Below the pieces are notes generated by a model. It saw nothing but the letters and a program-made list of their open reading frames with translations, did not search any database and had not been told where the DNA came from. A program made the translations under genes and the position numbers. From JAOTWJ01 sp036398175 (GTDB lineage Bacteria > Gemmatimonadota > Gemmatimonadetes > Gemmatimonadales > GWC2-71-9): a stretch of DNA of 64,000 nt. The stretch is taken from the NCBI GenBank assembly GCA_036398175.1, contig DASWHL010000056.1:1-64000 (forward strand), read 5' to 3'. Positions 6,348 through 15,546 of the stretch are shown here, piece after piece. Each line of letters starts with the position of its first letter. Position 1 is the first letter of the stretch.

Positions 6348-9300
6348 ATGTCCCTGCGCCTCCTGCTCGCCCTCCTGCTCGTCCCCGCCGCGGCCGGCGG
6401 CCAGGCCCCCACCTGGAGCGTGAACGACGCGCACGGCCCCGCCGATACCGTCCGCTTCGAGACCGACGAAGGGACCTGGATGAACGTGGACGTCAGTCCC
6501 GACGGGCAGTGGGTGGTATTCGATCTCGTGGGCGACCTCTACCGCGTGCCCATCGCCGGCGGGCGGGCCGTCCGTCTCACGTCCGGCCGCGCGTTCGACC
6601 AGCAGCCCCGCATCAGCCCGGACGGCCGGACCATCGTCTTCGTGAGCGACCGGAGCGGCAAGGACAACCTGTGGCTCGTGGACGCGGACGGCGGGAATCC
6701 CCGCGCCCTCACGGCGCTCGACGACACGTTTCCCACGGCCCCCGCGTGGATGCCGGATGGGGAGTACGTCGTGGCCAAGCGCCACGTCCGGAGCACGCGC
6801 TCCCTGGGCGGCGGCGAGATCTGGCTGTTTCACATCCGCGGGGGCGGCGGCGTCAAGCTCAAGGACAAGATGAGCTTCACGTCGGATCAGAACGAGCCCT
6901 ATCCGTCCAGCGACGGACGGTGGGTCTACTACAGCTGGACCACGCCGTTCGACTACAACAAGAACCCGCATGCCGGGATCTTCCAGATCTCGCGCGTGGA
7001 CCGCGAGACCGGCGATGTGGAGCCGGTCACGACCGGCCCCGGCGGCGCCATCCGGCCCACCGTCTCTCCGGACGGCAAGACCCTCGCCTTCCTGCGCCGG
7101 GTCGGCCTGAAGACGGTGCTCGTCCTGCGCGACCTCGTGACCGGCGCTGAGCGCCAGGTATTCGACGGACTCGACAAGGACCAGATGGAGACGTGGACGG
7201 TCCACGGAGCGTATCCCGGCTTTGCGTGGACCCCGGACGGCGCGGCCGTGGTGGTCGCGTTCGGCGGCAAGCTGCACCGCGTGACGGTGGCCACGGGGGA
7301 GGCGACCGGGATTCCGTTCGCGGCGGACGTGGAACAGGTCGTGGAGCAGGCGCTGCGGTTCTCCTATCGGATTCCGGACGCGCTCGACGTGAAATCGGTG
7401 CGGTGGCCCGTGGTCTCGCCCGACGGGAACACGCTCGTGTTCGAGGCGGTGGGGGCCCTGTGGGCCATGCCGTACGCCGGCGGCGCACCCGTCCGCGTGA
7501 CGGCATCCCAGGAGCGCCGGGAGCAACGGCGCCCGAGGGGCGGACCCGGCGGCCCCGCCGGTCCGCAAGCGAGGGCGGGGATCGCGGCGCCCGGGGAGGC
7601 CTTCGAGTTCTCTCCGGCGTTCACGCCGGATGGGCGCGCCCTGGTGTACGCCACGTGGCACGACTCCGCGGGCGGGCACCTGTGGTCGGTCCCCCTGGGC
7701 GGGCGGAATCCACGTCCGACACGGCTCACGCGGCTGCCCAACCAGTACGCCAACCCGGCGGTGTCGCCCGACGGGGAGTGGATCGCGTTCATCCAGGGAT
7801 CCGGTGCCGCGAATCGCGGAGCCGATCTCGCCAACGAGCCCTTCCTGACGGTGGCCATCCTCCCGATCCTGGGAGGCGAGCCGACCGCGGTGTTGCGCAC
7901 GGCCAACCGCGGCTCGGGCCGCCGCATGCCGAGCGTGACGTGGAGCGCCGACGGCTCGCGCCTGCTCGTGACGGAGAGCCGGGACGGCAAAACCGTCCTG
8001 TCGTCGGTGACCACGACCGGGCTCGACCGTCGCACGCTGGCGGTCAACGAGCACGCCGAGGAGATGGTACCGTCCCCCGACGGACGATGGGTGGCGTTCA
8101 AGGAGCTGCACAACGTCCATCTCGCGCCGCTCCCACTCGCCGGTTCCCCGGTCACGCTGGAGGCCAAGGGGTCCGGGGTGAAGGTGGTGCGGCTGTCCCG
8201 GACGGGTGGCGACTGGATTGCCTGGCGCCCGGACGCGAAGGCCGTGACGTGGTCGCTCGGGCCCACCGTGTACGAGCAGACCCTCGCGGACGCCTACGCG
8301 GCCGGGACCCCCGATACCGCCGCGGCCGCCGACTCCACCGACTGGCTCGAGGCCAACGCCGCGGTCCCGGCCCGCATCACGCGCATCACGCTCAGCGTGC
8401 CCAAGCCGGCCCCGCCCGGCACCATCGTCCTGCGCGGTGCGCGCGTGATCACGATGCAGGGGACCGAGGTCTTCGACAACGCCGACGTCGTGGTCCAGGG
8501 CTCCCGGATCCAGCGCATCTGCCGGACCCCGTGCCCCAACATTCCGGTGGCCGCGCGCACGGTGCCGCTGCCCGGCAAGACCATCATCCCCGGCCTCGTG
8601 GACGTGCACGCGCACCTGGGGTACTCGACCCTCGACATCCTCCCACAGCGCCTCTGGGAGTACCACGCCAACCTCGCGTACGGCGTCACGACCACGCACG
8701 ATCCGTCCGCGTCCACGCAGTCGGTGTTCGCGCTGTCCGAGCTGGTCGAGGCCGGGCGGATCACCGGCCCGCGCATCTACTCCACGGGATTCGTCCTGTA
8801 CGGTGCCGAGAACCCGAATCGCGCCGTCACCGGCAGCCTCGACGACGCGCTCGCCCACGTGCGGCGCCTCAAGGCGCTGGGCGCGTTCTCCGTCAAGAGC
8901 TACAACCAGATGCGGCGCGACGCGCGCCAGTGGATCATCGAGGCCGCGCGCCGGGAAGAGATGCTGGTCGTGCCCGAGGGCGGCTCCATGCTCCAGCAGA
9001 ACATCACGATGGTCCTCGACGGCCATACGGGCATCGAGCACGCCATCCCCGTGGCCCCGCTGTACCGGGACGTCGTGACCCTGCTCGCGCGCAGCCGGAC
9101 GGGCTACACCCCCACCCTGATCGTGGGGTACGGCGGCGTGTGGGGCGAGAACTACTGGTACCAGATGTCCGACGTCTTCGCGAACGGGCGGCTCCGGAAG
9201 TTCGTCCCGACCGAGCAGCTCGACGCCCGCGCGCGGCGGCGGATGCTCGTTCCGGCGGACGAGTTCTACCACATGGAGCTGGCCCGGACCGCCAAGGCCA

Positions 9301-9656
9301 TCGTGGACGCCGGCGGCAGCGTGCAGCTCGGCGCGCACGGCCAGCTCCAGGGGCTCGGCGCCCACTGGGAGCTGTGGATGCTCGCCCAAGGCGGCCTGAC
9401 GCCGCACGAAGCGCTCCACGCCGCCACGCGAGCCGGTGCCGACTACATCGGCCTCGGGGCGGACCTCGGATCACTCGAGCCCGGGAAGCTGGCGGATCTC
9501 GTGGTGCTCGACGGCAACCCGCTCGACGACATCCGGCAGACCGAGAAGGTCCACATGGTCATGAAGCACGGCGAGCTGTTCGACGCCGATCTCAAGCGGC
9601 TCTGGCCGGATCAGCTCGGCGATTTTGGTGGTCGCGGCGGTCCCGCGCGACGTTAG
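6348..9656 (+). CDS. Secreted beta-propeller amidohydrolase
   Basis: This 1102-residue protein starts with a signal peptide (residues 1-20, ending GGQA). TolB-like PD40 propeller repeats follow through about residue 660, with recurrent SPDG motifs. An amidohydrolase domain makes up the C-terminal 400 residues. Metal-site features include VDVHAHLGYS and GIEHAI, and the family's closing stretch GKLADLVVLDG is present. Such proteins are metal-dependent hydrolases acting on C-N bonds in the periplasm or outside; the substrate is unknown, with peptides or dipeptides possible by analogy. The start was chosen because it opens directly into the signal peptide. The 202 bp upstream (6146-6347) show no confident promoter. 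A holin-like gene follows after 9 bp. Confidence 0.88.
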   Translation: MSLRLLLALLLVPAAAGGQAPTWSVNDAHGPADTVRFETDEGTWMNVDVSPDGQWVVFDLVGDLYRVPIAGGRAVRLTSGRAFDQQPRISPDGRTIVFVSDRSGKDNLWLVDADGGNPRALTALDDTFPTAPAWMPDGEYVVAKRHVRSTRSLGGGEIWLFHIRGGGGVKLKDKMSFTSDQNEPYPSSDGRWVYYSWTTPFDYNKNPHAGIFQISRVDRETGDVEPVTTGPGGAIRPTVSPDGKTLAFLRRVGLKTVLVLRDLVTGAERQVFDGLDKDQMETWTVHGAYPGFAWTPDGAAVVVAFGGKLHRVTVATGEATGIPFAADVEQVVEQALRFSYRIPDALDVKSVRWPVVSPDGNTLVFEAVGALWAMPYAGGAPVRVTASQERREQRRPRGGPGGPAGPQARAGIAAPGEAFEFSPAFTPDGRALVYATWHDSAGGHLWSVPLGGRNPRPTRLTRLPNQYANPAVSPDGEWIAFIQGSGAANRGADLANEPFLTVAILPILGGEPTAVLRTANRGSGRRMPSVTWSADGSRLLVTESRDGKTVLSSVTTTGLDRRTLAVNEHAEEMVPSPDGRWVAFKELHNVHLAPLPLAGSPVTLEAKGSGVKVVRLSRTGGDWIAWRPDAKAVTWSLGPTVYEQTLADAYAAGTPDTAAAADSTDWLEANAAVPARITRITLSVPKPAPPGTIVLRGARVITMQGTEVFDNADVVVQGSRIQRICRTPCPNIPVAARTVPLPGKTIIPGLVDVHAHLGYSTLDILPQRLWEYHANLAYGVTTTHDPSASTQSVFALSELVEAGRITGPRIYSTGFVLYGAENPNRAVTGSLDDALAHVRRLKALGAFSVKSYNQMRRDARQWIIEAARREEMLVVPEGGSMLQQNITMVLDGHTGIEHAIPVAPLYRDVVTLLARSRTGYTPTLIVGYGGVWGENYWYQMSDVFANGRLRKFVPTEQLDARARRRMLVPADEFYHMELARTAKAIVDAGGSVQLGAHGQLQGLGAHWELWMLAQGGLTPHEALHAATRAGADYIGLGADLGSLEPGKLADLVVLDGNPLDDIRQTEKVHMVMKHGELFDADLKRLWPDQLGDFGGRGGPARR

Positions 9657-9665
9657 GAGCGCCGT

Positions 9666-10046
9666 ATGCCCGGATTCCTCGCCCGCATCCTGATCACCGC
9701 GTTCGGCCTGTGGGTCGCGGACGTGGCAGTGGACGGCGTGTGGTTCGACGGCGCCGCGCCGCTCTTCATGGCGGCCCTGCTGCTCGGTCTCGCGAACGCG
9801 TTCATCCGGCCCATCGTCATCTTCCTCACGTTCCCCCTCACGCTCGTGACCCTCGGCCTGTTCCTCTTCGTGGTGAACGGGGCCATGCTGCTCCTCGTGG
9901 ACCGCGTGATGGATTCCATGCACGTCGAGGGGCTCGGCACCGCCATCGTCGCCTCGGTGATCGTCGGGATCACGGGCTGGCTGGCGAACGGGTTCGTGGG
10001 CAACCGCGGCAAGGTCGAGGTGTGGCGGGTGGAGAAGAAGCCGTAG
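9666..10046 (+). CDS. Phage holin family 4-like membrane protein
   Basis: This 126-residue protein has four hydrophobic segments (about residues 5-22, 30-48, 55-78 and 92-112) and the family feature NAFIRPIVIFLTFPLTLVTLG. This is the widespread chromosomal PF04020-type membrane family; despite the name there is no phage context here. A strong AGGAG site 6 nt upstream supports the ATG. It is 9 bp behind the amidohydrolase and probably shares its transcript. The molecular role is unknown. Confidence 0.85.
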   Translation: MPGFLARILITAFGLWVADVAVDGVWFDGAAPLFMAALLLGLANAFIRPIVIFLTFPLTLVTLGLFLFVVNGAMLLLVDRVMDSMHVEGLGTAIVASVIVGITGWLANGFVGNRGKVEVWRVEKKP

Positions 10047-10073
10047 GAGTCCCGGATCTTCCTCATCCCCACC

Positions 10074-10108
10074 ATCGGCCAACGGCTATCGGCCCTCGGC
10101 CACCGGCT
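10074..10108. repeat. Heptamer tandem repeat (locus 3)
   Basis: Five 7-mers (ATCGGCC, AACGGCT, ATCGGCC, CTCGGCC, ACCGGCT) fill the space between the convergent holin-like gene and the S9 peptidase. The last two bases overlap the peptidase stop codon. The core CGGCY is the same as at locus 1. Confidence 0.75.
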
Positions 10109-12515
10109 ACCTGTCCGTCGCCGCCTTGCCCCCCTTCACGTACGTGTCGAACCACTCGATCATCCGCGCCACCACGTCCATCACGCTCTCCCGGGCCGCA
10201 TACCCGTGCGACTCGAACGGCAGCTGCACATACTCGACCGTGGCTCCATGGCCCATGAGCGCCATGTACATCCGCTCGGACTGGACGGGGAACGTGCCGG
10301 AGTTGTTGTCCGCCATGCCGTGGATCAGCAGGATGGGCTCGTTCACCTTGTTCGCGTGCGTGAACGGCATCATGTCCAGGTAGACGTCCCGCGCCTCCCA
10401 GAACGTCCGCCGCTCGCTCTGGAACCCGAACGGCGTGAGGGTCCGGTTGTACGCGCCGCTTCGCGCCACGCCGGCCTTGAACAGGTCCGAGTGTGCCAGC
10501 AGGTTGGCGGTGGCGAACGCGCCGTAGCTGTGGCCGCCCACCCCGAAGTTGCCGTCCGCGATGCCGCGCTCCGTCAGGTAGTCAATGGCCGCCTTGGCGC
10601 CGGCCACCGTCTGGGCGACGTACGTGTTGTTGGCGGTGTCGCCGCCCACCACCGGGAGCGTCGGGTTGTCGAGCACCGCGTAGCCCTGGGTCAGCAGGAA
10701 CAGGTGCGACGAGCCACCCGGCAACACGAACCGGTGCGGACTCCCGCTCACCTGCCCGGCGGCATCCGCCGAAGCGAACTCGCGCGGGTAGATCCAGAAC
10801 ACGACCGGGACCTTCTGGCCCTCCTGGTATCCGGTCGGGTAGTAGAGCGTCCCCGACAGGCCGACGCCGTCCGCGCGCCGGTACGTGACCAGCTCGCGCC
10901 GGACCGACGCCAGCTCCGGCGACGGATTCGGAACGGCCGTGAGCGGACGGCGATCGGCCTTGCTCCGGACGTCCGCCACCAGGAAGTAGTTCGCGGGCTC
11001 CGTGCTGGTCTCCCGCCGCGTGATCAGCCGGCGGCCACGCGTGTCCAGCACCTCGGCCACCACCTCGTACGCGTTCTCCGGCGACTGCCACAGCCGCTCG
11101 ACCTTCCGGTTGTCGAGGTGCAGGCGCGCCAGGAACGGCCGATCGCCCTCCGGCGAAGCCCCCGAGCCCCGGAGGTAGATCCATCGTCCGTCGTCGCTCT
11201 GGAGCAGCACGGTCCGGCCCGCGGCGTCCGTCGTCATGACGGGTTGCCCGGGGTCGGCGTAGCGGTCCTCGGTGCTGCGGTCGAAGATCACCCGCCACCC
11301 GTCCGCCGGGCGGGTCGTGTTGATGCGCCACGTACGGGCATGGCGCGCACGCCATTCGAACTCGCTCACGAGCGCGAGGCCGTCCCGCCCCCACTGGATC
11401 CCCGCGTAACGGTTGGCCAGCCGGCCCAGCTCGACCGGCGACGTGAACGGCGCGGCCACCGACACGATCCGGTCACGCACCTCGGCGCGGCGCCGGTTAT
11501 CGCCGCCGTCGAGCGCCTCGACGTACACAACCGTCGCTTCGTCACCCGGCCGCCACTGGAACCCGCGTGGTCCCCTGCGGACCCCGCCTACCGGCGTGGT
11601 CTCGGCCAGCGGGATGCTCGCGATGGTGGCGAGCCGCTCGCCCGACAGGTTCCAGACCTCGATTTCCTGCGGGAACGACGTCACCGGCACCTGATAGGAG
11701 AACGGCTTCGTGACCCGCTCGACGAGTAGATGACGCCCGCCGGGTGCGGGCTCCGCGTCGAGGACGATGGCCGGACGGCCGATGGCCGTCGCCGTCCCGG
11801 ACGCGGCATCCACGAGCGTGAGCTGGCTCGTCGCATAGTACGTGAACAGCGCCTCGTCGTGCGGCGACGACAGCAGGTCCTGGTAGGTGCGGACCGGCGC
11901 CCGCTGGCCCGCGTTCCGCTGGACGATCGGCCCGATGGGCACGCGCGGCGGTGCGGGCGGCGCTCCCCGATCCGCGGGAACGAGCCGGCAGAGCAACGCG
12001 CCGCCGCCCGGCATCCAGCGGCAGGGGGATCCCATGGTCCCGTTGAGGACCGGCCCCGTGCGCGCGCGCGCCTCGCCGGTGGCCACCTCCAGCACCCAGA
12101 GCGCGATCCCGTCCCCGGTCGTGTTGGTGAACGCGATCCATCGCCCGTCCGGCGACCAGTCAATCCCGCCGATCGCCGCGTCCTCCGGCAGCGTGATGGG
12201 CCGGTTCCGGCCGGCCGAGTCCTTGAGCGTCAGCGTCACGAAGCCCCGGCCCGCCGTGAACGCTCCATTGGTGGCCGGGTTGATGCGCCGGCCGGCCAGC
12301 CGGAGCATCGGCCGCGACAGATCGGCGATGGTGGGAAGCCCCGACGGCTCGGCCAGGAGCAACGGCATCCCCGGCGGCGCGGGTGAGAGCATGGGCAGCC
12401 GTGGCGCATCCAGGATTTGCCGGACGACGTCGGGGGGCGTGCGATAGGGCTCCTGGGCGTTCGCGACGCCCACGGTGGCGAGCACCAGCAGCGAAAGGAG
12501 GGAGCGGGGCACCAC
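10107..12515 (-). CDS. Secreted S9-family serine peptidase (glutamyl endopeptidase-like)
   Basis: This 802-residue protein has a signal peptide (cleavage likely after ANA, about residue 20), a beta-propeller region to about residue 550 and an alpha/beta-hydrolase domain. The catalytic triad is visible: Ser in GGHSYGAFAT, Asp in IHGMADNNSG and His in ESHGYA. The GGHSYGAF form points to the glutamyl-endopeptidase branch rather than classic prolyl oligopeptidase. The start is one of two adjacent GTG codons (12515 or 12512), 6 or 9 nt behind a GGAG site. It probably degrades peptides in the periplasm. It is convergent with the holin-like gene and divergent from the antiporter gene. Confidence 0.9.
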   Translation of the reverse strand: MVPRSLLSLLVLATVGVANAQEPYRTPPDVVRQILDAPRLPMLSPAPPGMPLLLAEPSGLPTIADLSRPMLRLAGRRINPATNGAFTAGRGFVTLTLKDSAGRNRPITLPEDAAIGGIDWSPDGRWIAFTNTTGDGIALWVLEVATGEARARTGPVLNGTMGSPCRWMPGGGALLCRLVPADRGAPPAPPRVPIGPIVQRNAGQRAPVRTYQDLLSSPHDEALFTYYATSQLTLVDAASGTATAIGRPAIVLDAEPAPGGRHLLVERVTKPFSYQVPVTSFPQEIEVWNLSGERLATIASIPLAETTPVGGVRRGPRGFQWRPGDEATVVYVEALDGGDNRRRAEVRDRIVSVAAPFTSPVELGRLANRYAGIQWGRDGLALVSEFEWRARHARTWRINTTRPADGWRVIFDRSTEDRYADPGQPVMTTDAAGRTVLLQSDDGRWIYLRGSGASPEGDRPFLARLHLDNRKVERLWQSPENAYEVVAEVLDTRGRRLITRRETSTEPANYFLVADVRSKADRRPLTAVPNPSPELASVRRELVTYRRADGVGLSGTLYYPTGYQEGQKVPVVFWIYPREFASADAAGQVSGSPHRFVLPGGSSHLFLLTQGYAVLDNPTLPVVGGDTANNTYVAQTVAGAKAAIDYLTERGIADGNFGVGGHSYGAFATANLLAHSDLFKAGVARSGAYNRTLTPFGFQSERRTFWEARDVYLDMMPFTHANKVNEPILLIHGMADNNSGTFPVQSERMYMALMGHGATVEYVQLPFESHGYAARESVMDVVARMIEWFDTYVKGGKAATDR

Positions 12516-12599
12516 GGGGATCTCCTCGGAGGGGACTGCTCGGCAATCTACCCCACGGTTCACCCTCCCACCTCCCCCGGCGGGGCGGTATTCTGAGGC

Positions 12600-14588
12600 A
12601 TGCATGTCCCGCCCATTCTCCGCGACCTGGTGGTGCTGGTGGGGATCGCGATCCCCGTCGTGGCCCTGGCGACTCGGCTTCGTGTCCCGACGATCGTCGG
12701 CTTCCTGCTCACGGGGATGGCGATCGGACCCTACGGGTTCGGTCTGATCCGGGATCTCACGTCCGTCCAGGCCCTGGCCGAGATGGGCATCATCCTCCTG
12801 CTCTTCTCCATCGGCCTCGAGCTGTCCCTCACGCGCACCCTCCGCCTGGGACGGGCGTTGGTCCAGGCGGGCGGGATTCAGGTGGTGACCACGCTCGCGG
12901 TGGTCGCGGCGGTCGCCGTCCTGCTCGGGGCGTCGCCGTCGCACGCCGTCGTGTTCGGCGCCCTCGCCGCCCTCTCGTCCACCGCCATCGTCCTCAAGGT
13001 GTACTCCGATCGCGGCGCGCTGGACGGCCCCGACGGCCGGATCGTGGTGCCGGTCCTCGTGTTCCAGGACCTGTGCATCATTCCGCTCGTCCTGCTCGTG
13101 GAATCCCTCGGCGGCGCGGCGGAGACGCCGGGACATCTGGCGCTCCGGGTAGGCGGCAGCGTGGTGGCCGTCGCGGTGCTGGTTCTCGGCGGGCGGGTCG
13201 TCGTGCCCCGCGTGCTCGCGGCGGTGGCTGCGGTCCGCAGCCGCGAGCTGTTCACGCTCAGCATCGTCTTCCTTGGCGTCGGCGCCGCCGTGGCCAGCGC
13301 CCTGGCCGGCCTCTCGCTTGCCCTCGGCGCGTTCCTGGCCGGCCTCATCATCTCGGAATCGGACTACGGCGCCCAGGCGCTGGCCGACGTCGTCCCGTTT
13401 CGCGACGCGCTTTCCGGCCTGTTCTTCGCGTCGGTCGGGATGTTGCTCGACCTCCCGGCGGTCACCGCCGCCCCCGGACCCATCCTGCTCGCGACGGCGG
13501 GCGTGATCCTGATCAAGGCACCGCTTGCCACGGCCGCCGCGCTGTCGCTGGGCCGTTCGCTGCACGTCAGCGTGGTGTCCGGCCTGGCGCTCGCGCAGGT
13601 CGGCGAGTTCTCGTTCATCCTCGCCACGATGGCCGCGCCGCTGGGCCTGCTCTCGGCGGCCGGCTACCAGCTGTTCCTGGGAGCGGCCGTGCTCACGATG
13701 CTGGCGGCGCCGTTCCTGATCGGCGCCGCGCCGGCCATCGCGAACCGGATCGCCCCACCGCCGTCCCTGGATCCCGCGGACGCGGAAGCCGAACTCCTCG
13801 ACGATCACGTCATCATCGTGGGCTACGGCGTGAACGGCCGGAACCTGGCCCGCGTGCTGGCGGGCACGGGCATCCCCTACGTGATCCTCGAGCAGAACGT
13901 GGAGACCGTGCGCCAGGCGCGCGAGGACCTCCAGCCGATCCTGTTCGGCGACGCCACCCGCGCGGAGGTGCTCGAACACGTCGGGATTGCCCGCGCCCGA
14001 TCCATCGTGTTCGCTATCTCCTCGCCCAGCGACGAGTTGCGCGGCGTGGCCGTGGCCCGCGGGCTCAGCCCCACGGTGCACATCATCGTCCGCACGCGGT
14101 ACGTCGGCGCCATGGAGGACCTGCGGCACGCCGGCGCCTCGGAGGTCGTGCCCGAGGAGTTCGAGACGTCCATCGAGATCTTCAGCCGCGTGCTGCGCCA
14201 TTTCGAGATCCCGTCCAACGTGATCGGCCGGGAAGTCCAGGCCGCCCGGGCCGAGTTGTACGGGATGGCGGCCGGCACGGGCGGCGGCGAGGCCCAGCTG
14301 GAGGCCCTGGCGCAATTGGGCGTCCATCACGCCGTGGAGATCCTGGAGATCGAGCCTGGCGCCCGGGCCGTGCGGGAAAGTCCCACCACCCTCGACCTGC
14401 GACGGGAAACCGGGGCGACGGTGATCGCGGCCGTGCGGGAAGGCCGTGTCCTCCACAACCCGGACCCGGCGTTCCGATTCGTACCGGGCGACACCGTGGT
14501 GCTCGCCGGGGACGACGAGGCCCTGGCCGTGGCCCGGCCCCTGTTCCTCGGATCCCGTACTCGGCCAGATCCTGACACCGCTGGATGA
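12600..14588 (+). CDS. CPA2-family cation/proton antiporter with RCK domain
   Basis: This 662-residue protein combines about 12 membrane helices (residues 1-385) with a cytoplasmic RCK/TrkA-N domain (about 400-530, nucleotide motif GYGVNGRNLARVL) and a TrkA-C domain (about 575-660). The architecture matches KefB/YbaL-like potassium or sodium/proton exchangers gated by nucleotide binding. LFSIGLELS and the AALSSTAIVLKV segment are typical of the transporter core. Which cation is moved cannot be read from the sequence. It is monocistronic or leads into the lipoprotein gene 91 bp downstream. Confidence 0.92.
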   Translation: MHVPPILRDLVVLVGIAIPVVALATRLRVPTIVGFLLTGMAIGPYGFGLIRDLTSVQALAEMGIILLLFSIGLELSLTRTLRLGRALVQAGGIQVVTTLAVVAAVAVLLGASPSHAVVFGALAALSSTAIVLKVYSDRGALDGPDGRIVVPVLVFQDLCIIPLVLLVESLGGAAETPGHLALRVGGSVVAVAVLVLGGRVVVPRVLAAVAAVRSRELFTLSIVFLGVGAAVASALAGLSLALGAFLAGLIISESDYGAQALADVVPFRDALSGLFFASVGMLLDLPAVTAAPGPILLATAGVILIKAPLATAAALSLGRSLHVSVVSGLALAQVGEFSFILATMAAPLGLLSAAGYQLFLGAAVLTMLAAPFLIGAAPAIANRIAPPPSLDPADAEAELLDDHVIIVGYGVNGRNLARVLAGTGIPYVILEQNVETVRQAREDLQPILFGDATRAEVLEHVGIARARSIVFAISSPSDELRGVAVARGLSPTVHIIVRTRYVGAMEDLRHAGASEVVPEEFETSIEIFSRVLRHFEIPSNVIGREVQAARAELYGMAAGTGGGEAQLEALAQLGVHHAVEILEIEPGARAVRESPTTLDLRRETGATVIAAVREGRVLHNPDPAFRFVPGDTVVLAGDDEALAVARPLFLGSRTRPDPDTAG

Positions 14589-14679
14589 GGTCGGGTATCT
14601 GGACGGTTACCGTCACCCCCTCGACGGTGTCCGGGCAGATCACGTACAATGGATCTGGGCGACGTCATCGGAGCACTGT

Positions 14680-15546
14680 TTGAGGCCTTCGACAACCTCC
14701 TCGGTCCCGCGCTCGTGGTGTTCGCCCTCGGCTAGACGGCGGGCGACGCGCTTTCCAGCATACCTCCTGCTGACCGGCGCCGTCGCACTCCTCCCGGGGT
14801 GCGACGCGCCGGCTCCGACGGTCGAGCCGGTCTTTCTGGCCGGCCGCGCCGTCGAGCCCGACGGTGATTCGGCGTATGCCGTGACGTCGCGGGAGGCCGG
14901 CGCGCTCGTGGTCTACGACCGGGCCGGCCGCGTGCGCGATACGCTCGGCGTCGGGATCCTCCGCCATCCGGACCGCGTCGAGATCCAGGGCGACGCCTGG
15001 TACTTATCCGATCTGGACGACGGCCGTCCCGTGGTCGTGGTGCTGGGACGGGATGGCACGCTGCGGCGACGGGTTCCCCTGGCGGGCATCGCGATCCAGC
15101 CCCACCAGGTCGCCGTCCTCCCGGATGGCGGGATCGTGGTCGAGGCGGCGGGCGGGCGGCTCGTCGTGCTGCGTGGCGACAGCGTGAGCACGTTCGCCGT
15201 GGTGGACGTGGCGAGCCGGCCCAGTCTCCTGCGCGGCGCCGGCGGGGGCGTCCTGCACGCCGTCCCGGACCGGACGATCACGCTCTACAACGGCTTCGGA
15301 AACATCCGCTGGCGGGTGGAGTGGCCCTGGGCGGAGACGGCGTTCGTGACGAGCGTGGGCGAGGACTCCCGGGGGCGGCTGCACTTCCTCGCGGGCGTGG
15401 CGGAGGACAACACGTTCATCGCCTACTCGATGATCGCCGCCACCGGTGAGATCGTCTGGTGGTCCGAGCCGCAGGCCGAGGCGTCGTTCGTGGTCGGCCG
15501 GCGCGGAGACCCGTCACCCGCGCAGGGGCGGTGGGCGACTCCGTAG
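14680..15546 (+). CDS. Propeller-like lipoprotein of unknown function
   Basis: This 288-residue protein begins with an Arg-rich n-region, a hydrophobic stretch (about residues 23-37) and the lipobox LLPGC, so it should be lipidated and sit in the periplasm. The rest contains repeated short beta-strand motifs resembling a six-bladed propeller (NHL or 6-bladed-like). There is no ATG in frame near the signal peptide. The TTG at 14680 is chosen because GGAG lies 6 nt before it. Its stop codon directly abuts the stop of convergent dnaJ. The function is unknown; binding of ligand or polymer is one possibility. Confidence 0.75.
   Translation: MRPSTTSSVPRSWCSPSARRRATRFPAYLLLTGAVALLPGCDAPAPTVEPVFLAGRAVEPDGDSAYAVTSREAGALVVYDRAGRVRDTLGVGILRHPDRVEIQGDAWYLSDLDDGRPVVVVLGRDGTLRRRVPLAGIAIQPHQVAVLPDGGIVVEAAGGRLVVLRGDSVSTFAVVDVASRPSLLRGAGGGVLHAVPDRTITLYNGFGNIRWRVEWPWAETAFVTSVGEDSRGRLHFLAGVAEDNTFIAYSMIAATGEIVWWSEPQAEASFVVGRRGDPSPAQGRWATP

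Noticed and set aside
6339..9419. Long antisense frame of over 1000 codons opposite the amidohydrolase
   Set aside because: It is composition-driven: Arg/His/Gly-rich, with no domain. High GC makes long shadow frames on both strands.
9666..10046. Prophage remnant because of holin-like annotation
   Set aside because: Only one holin-like chromosomal family member is present, without phage genes or attachment repeats.
14649..14735. 28-residue ATG reading frame
   Set aside because: It overlaps the lipoprotein start region. The TTG start at 14680 with GGAG spacing better explains this sequence.
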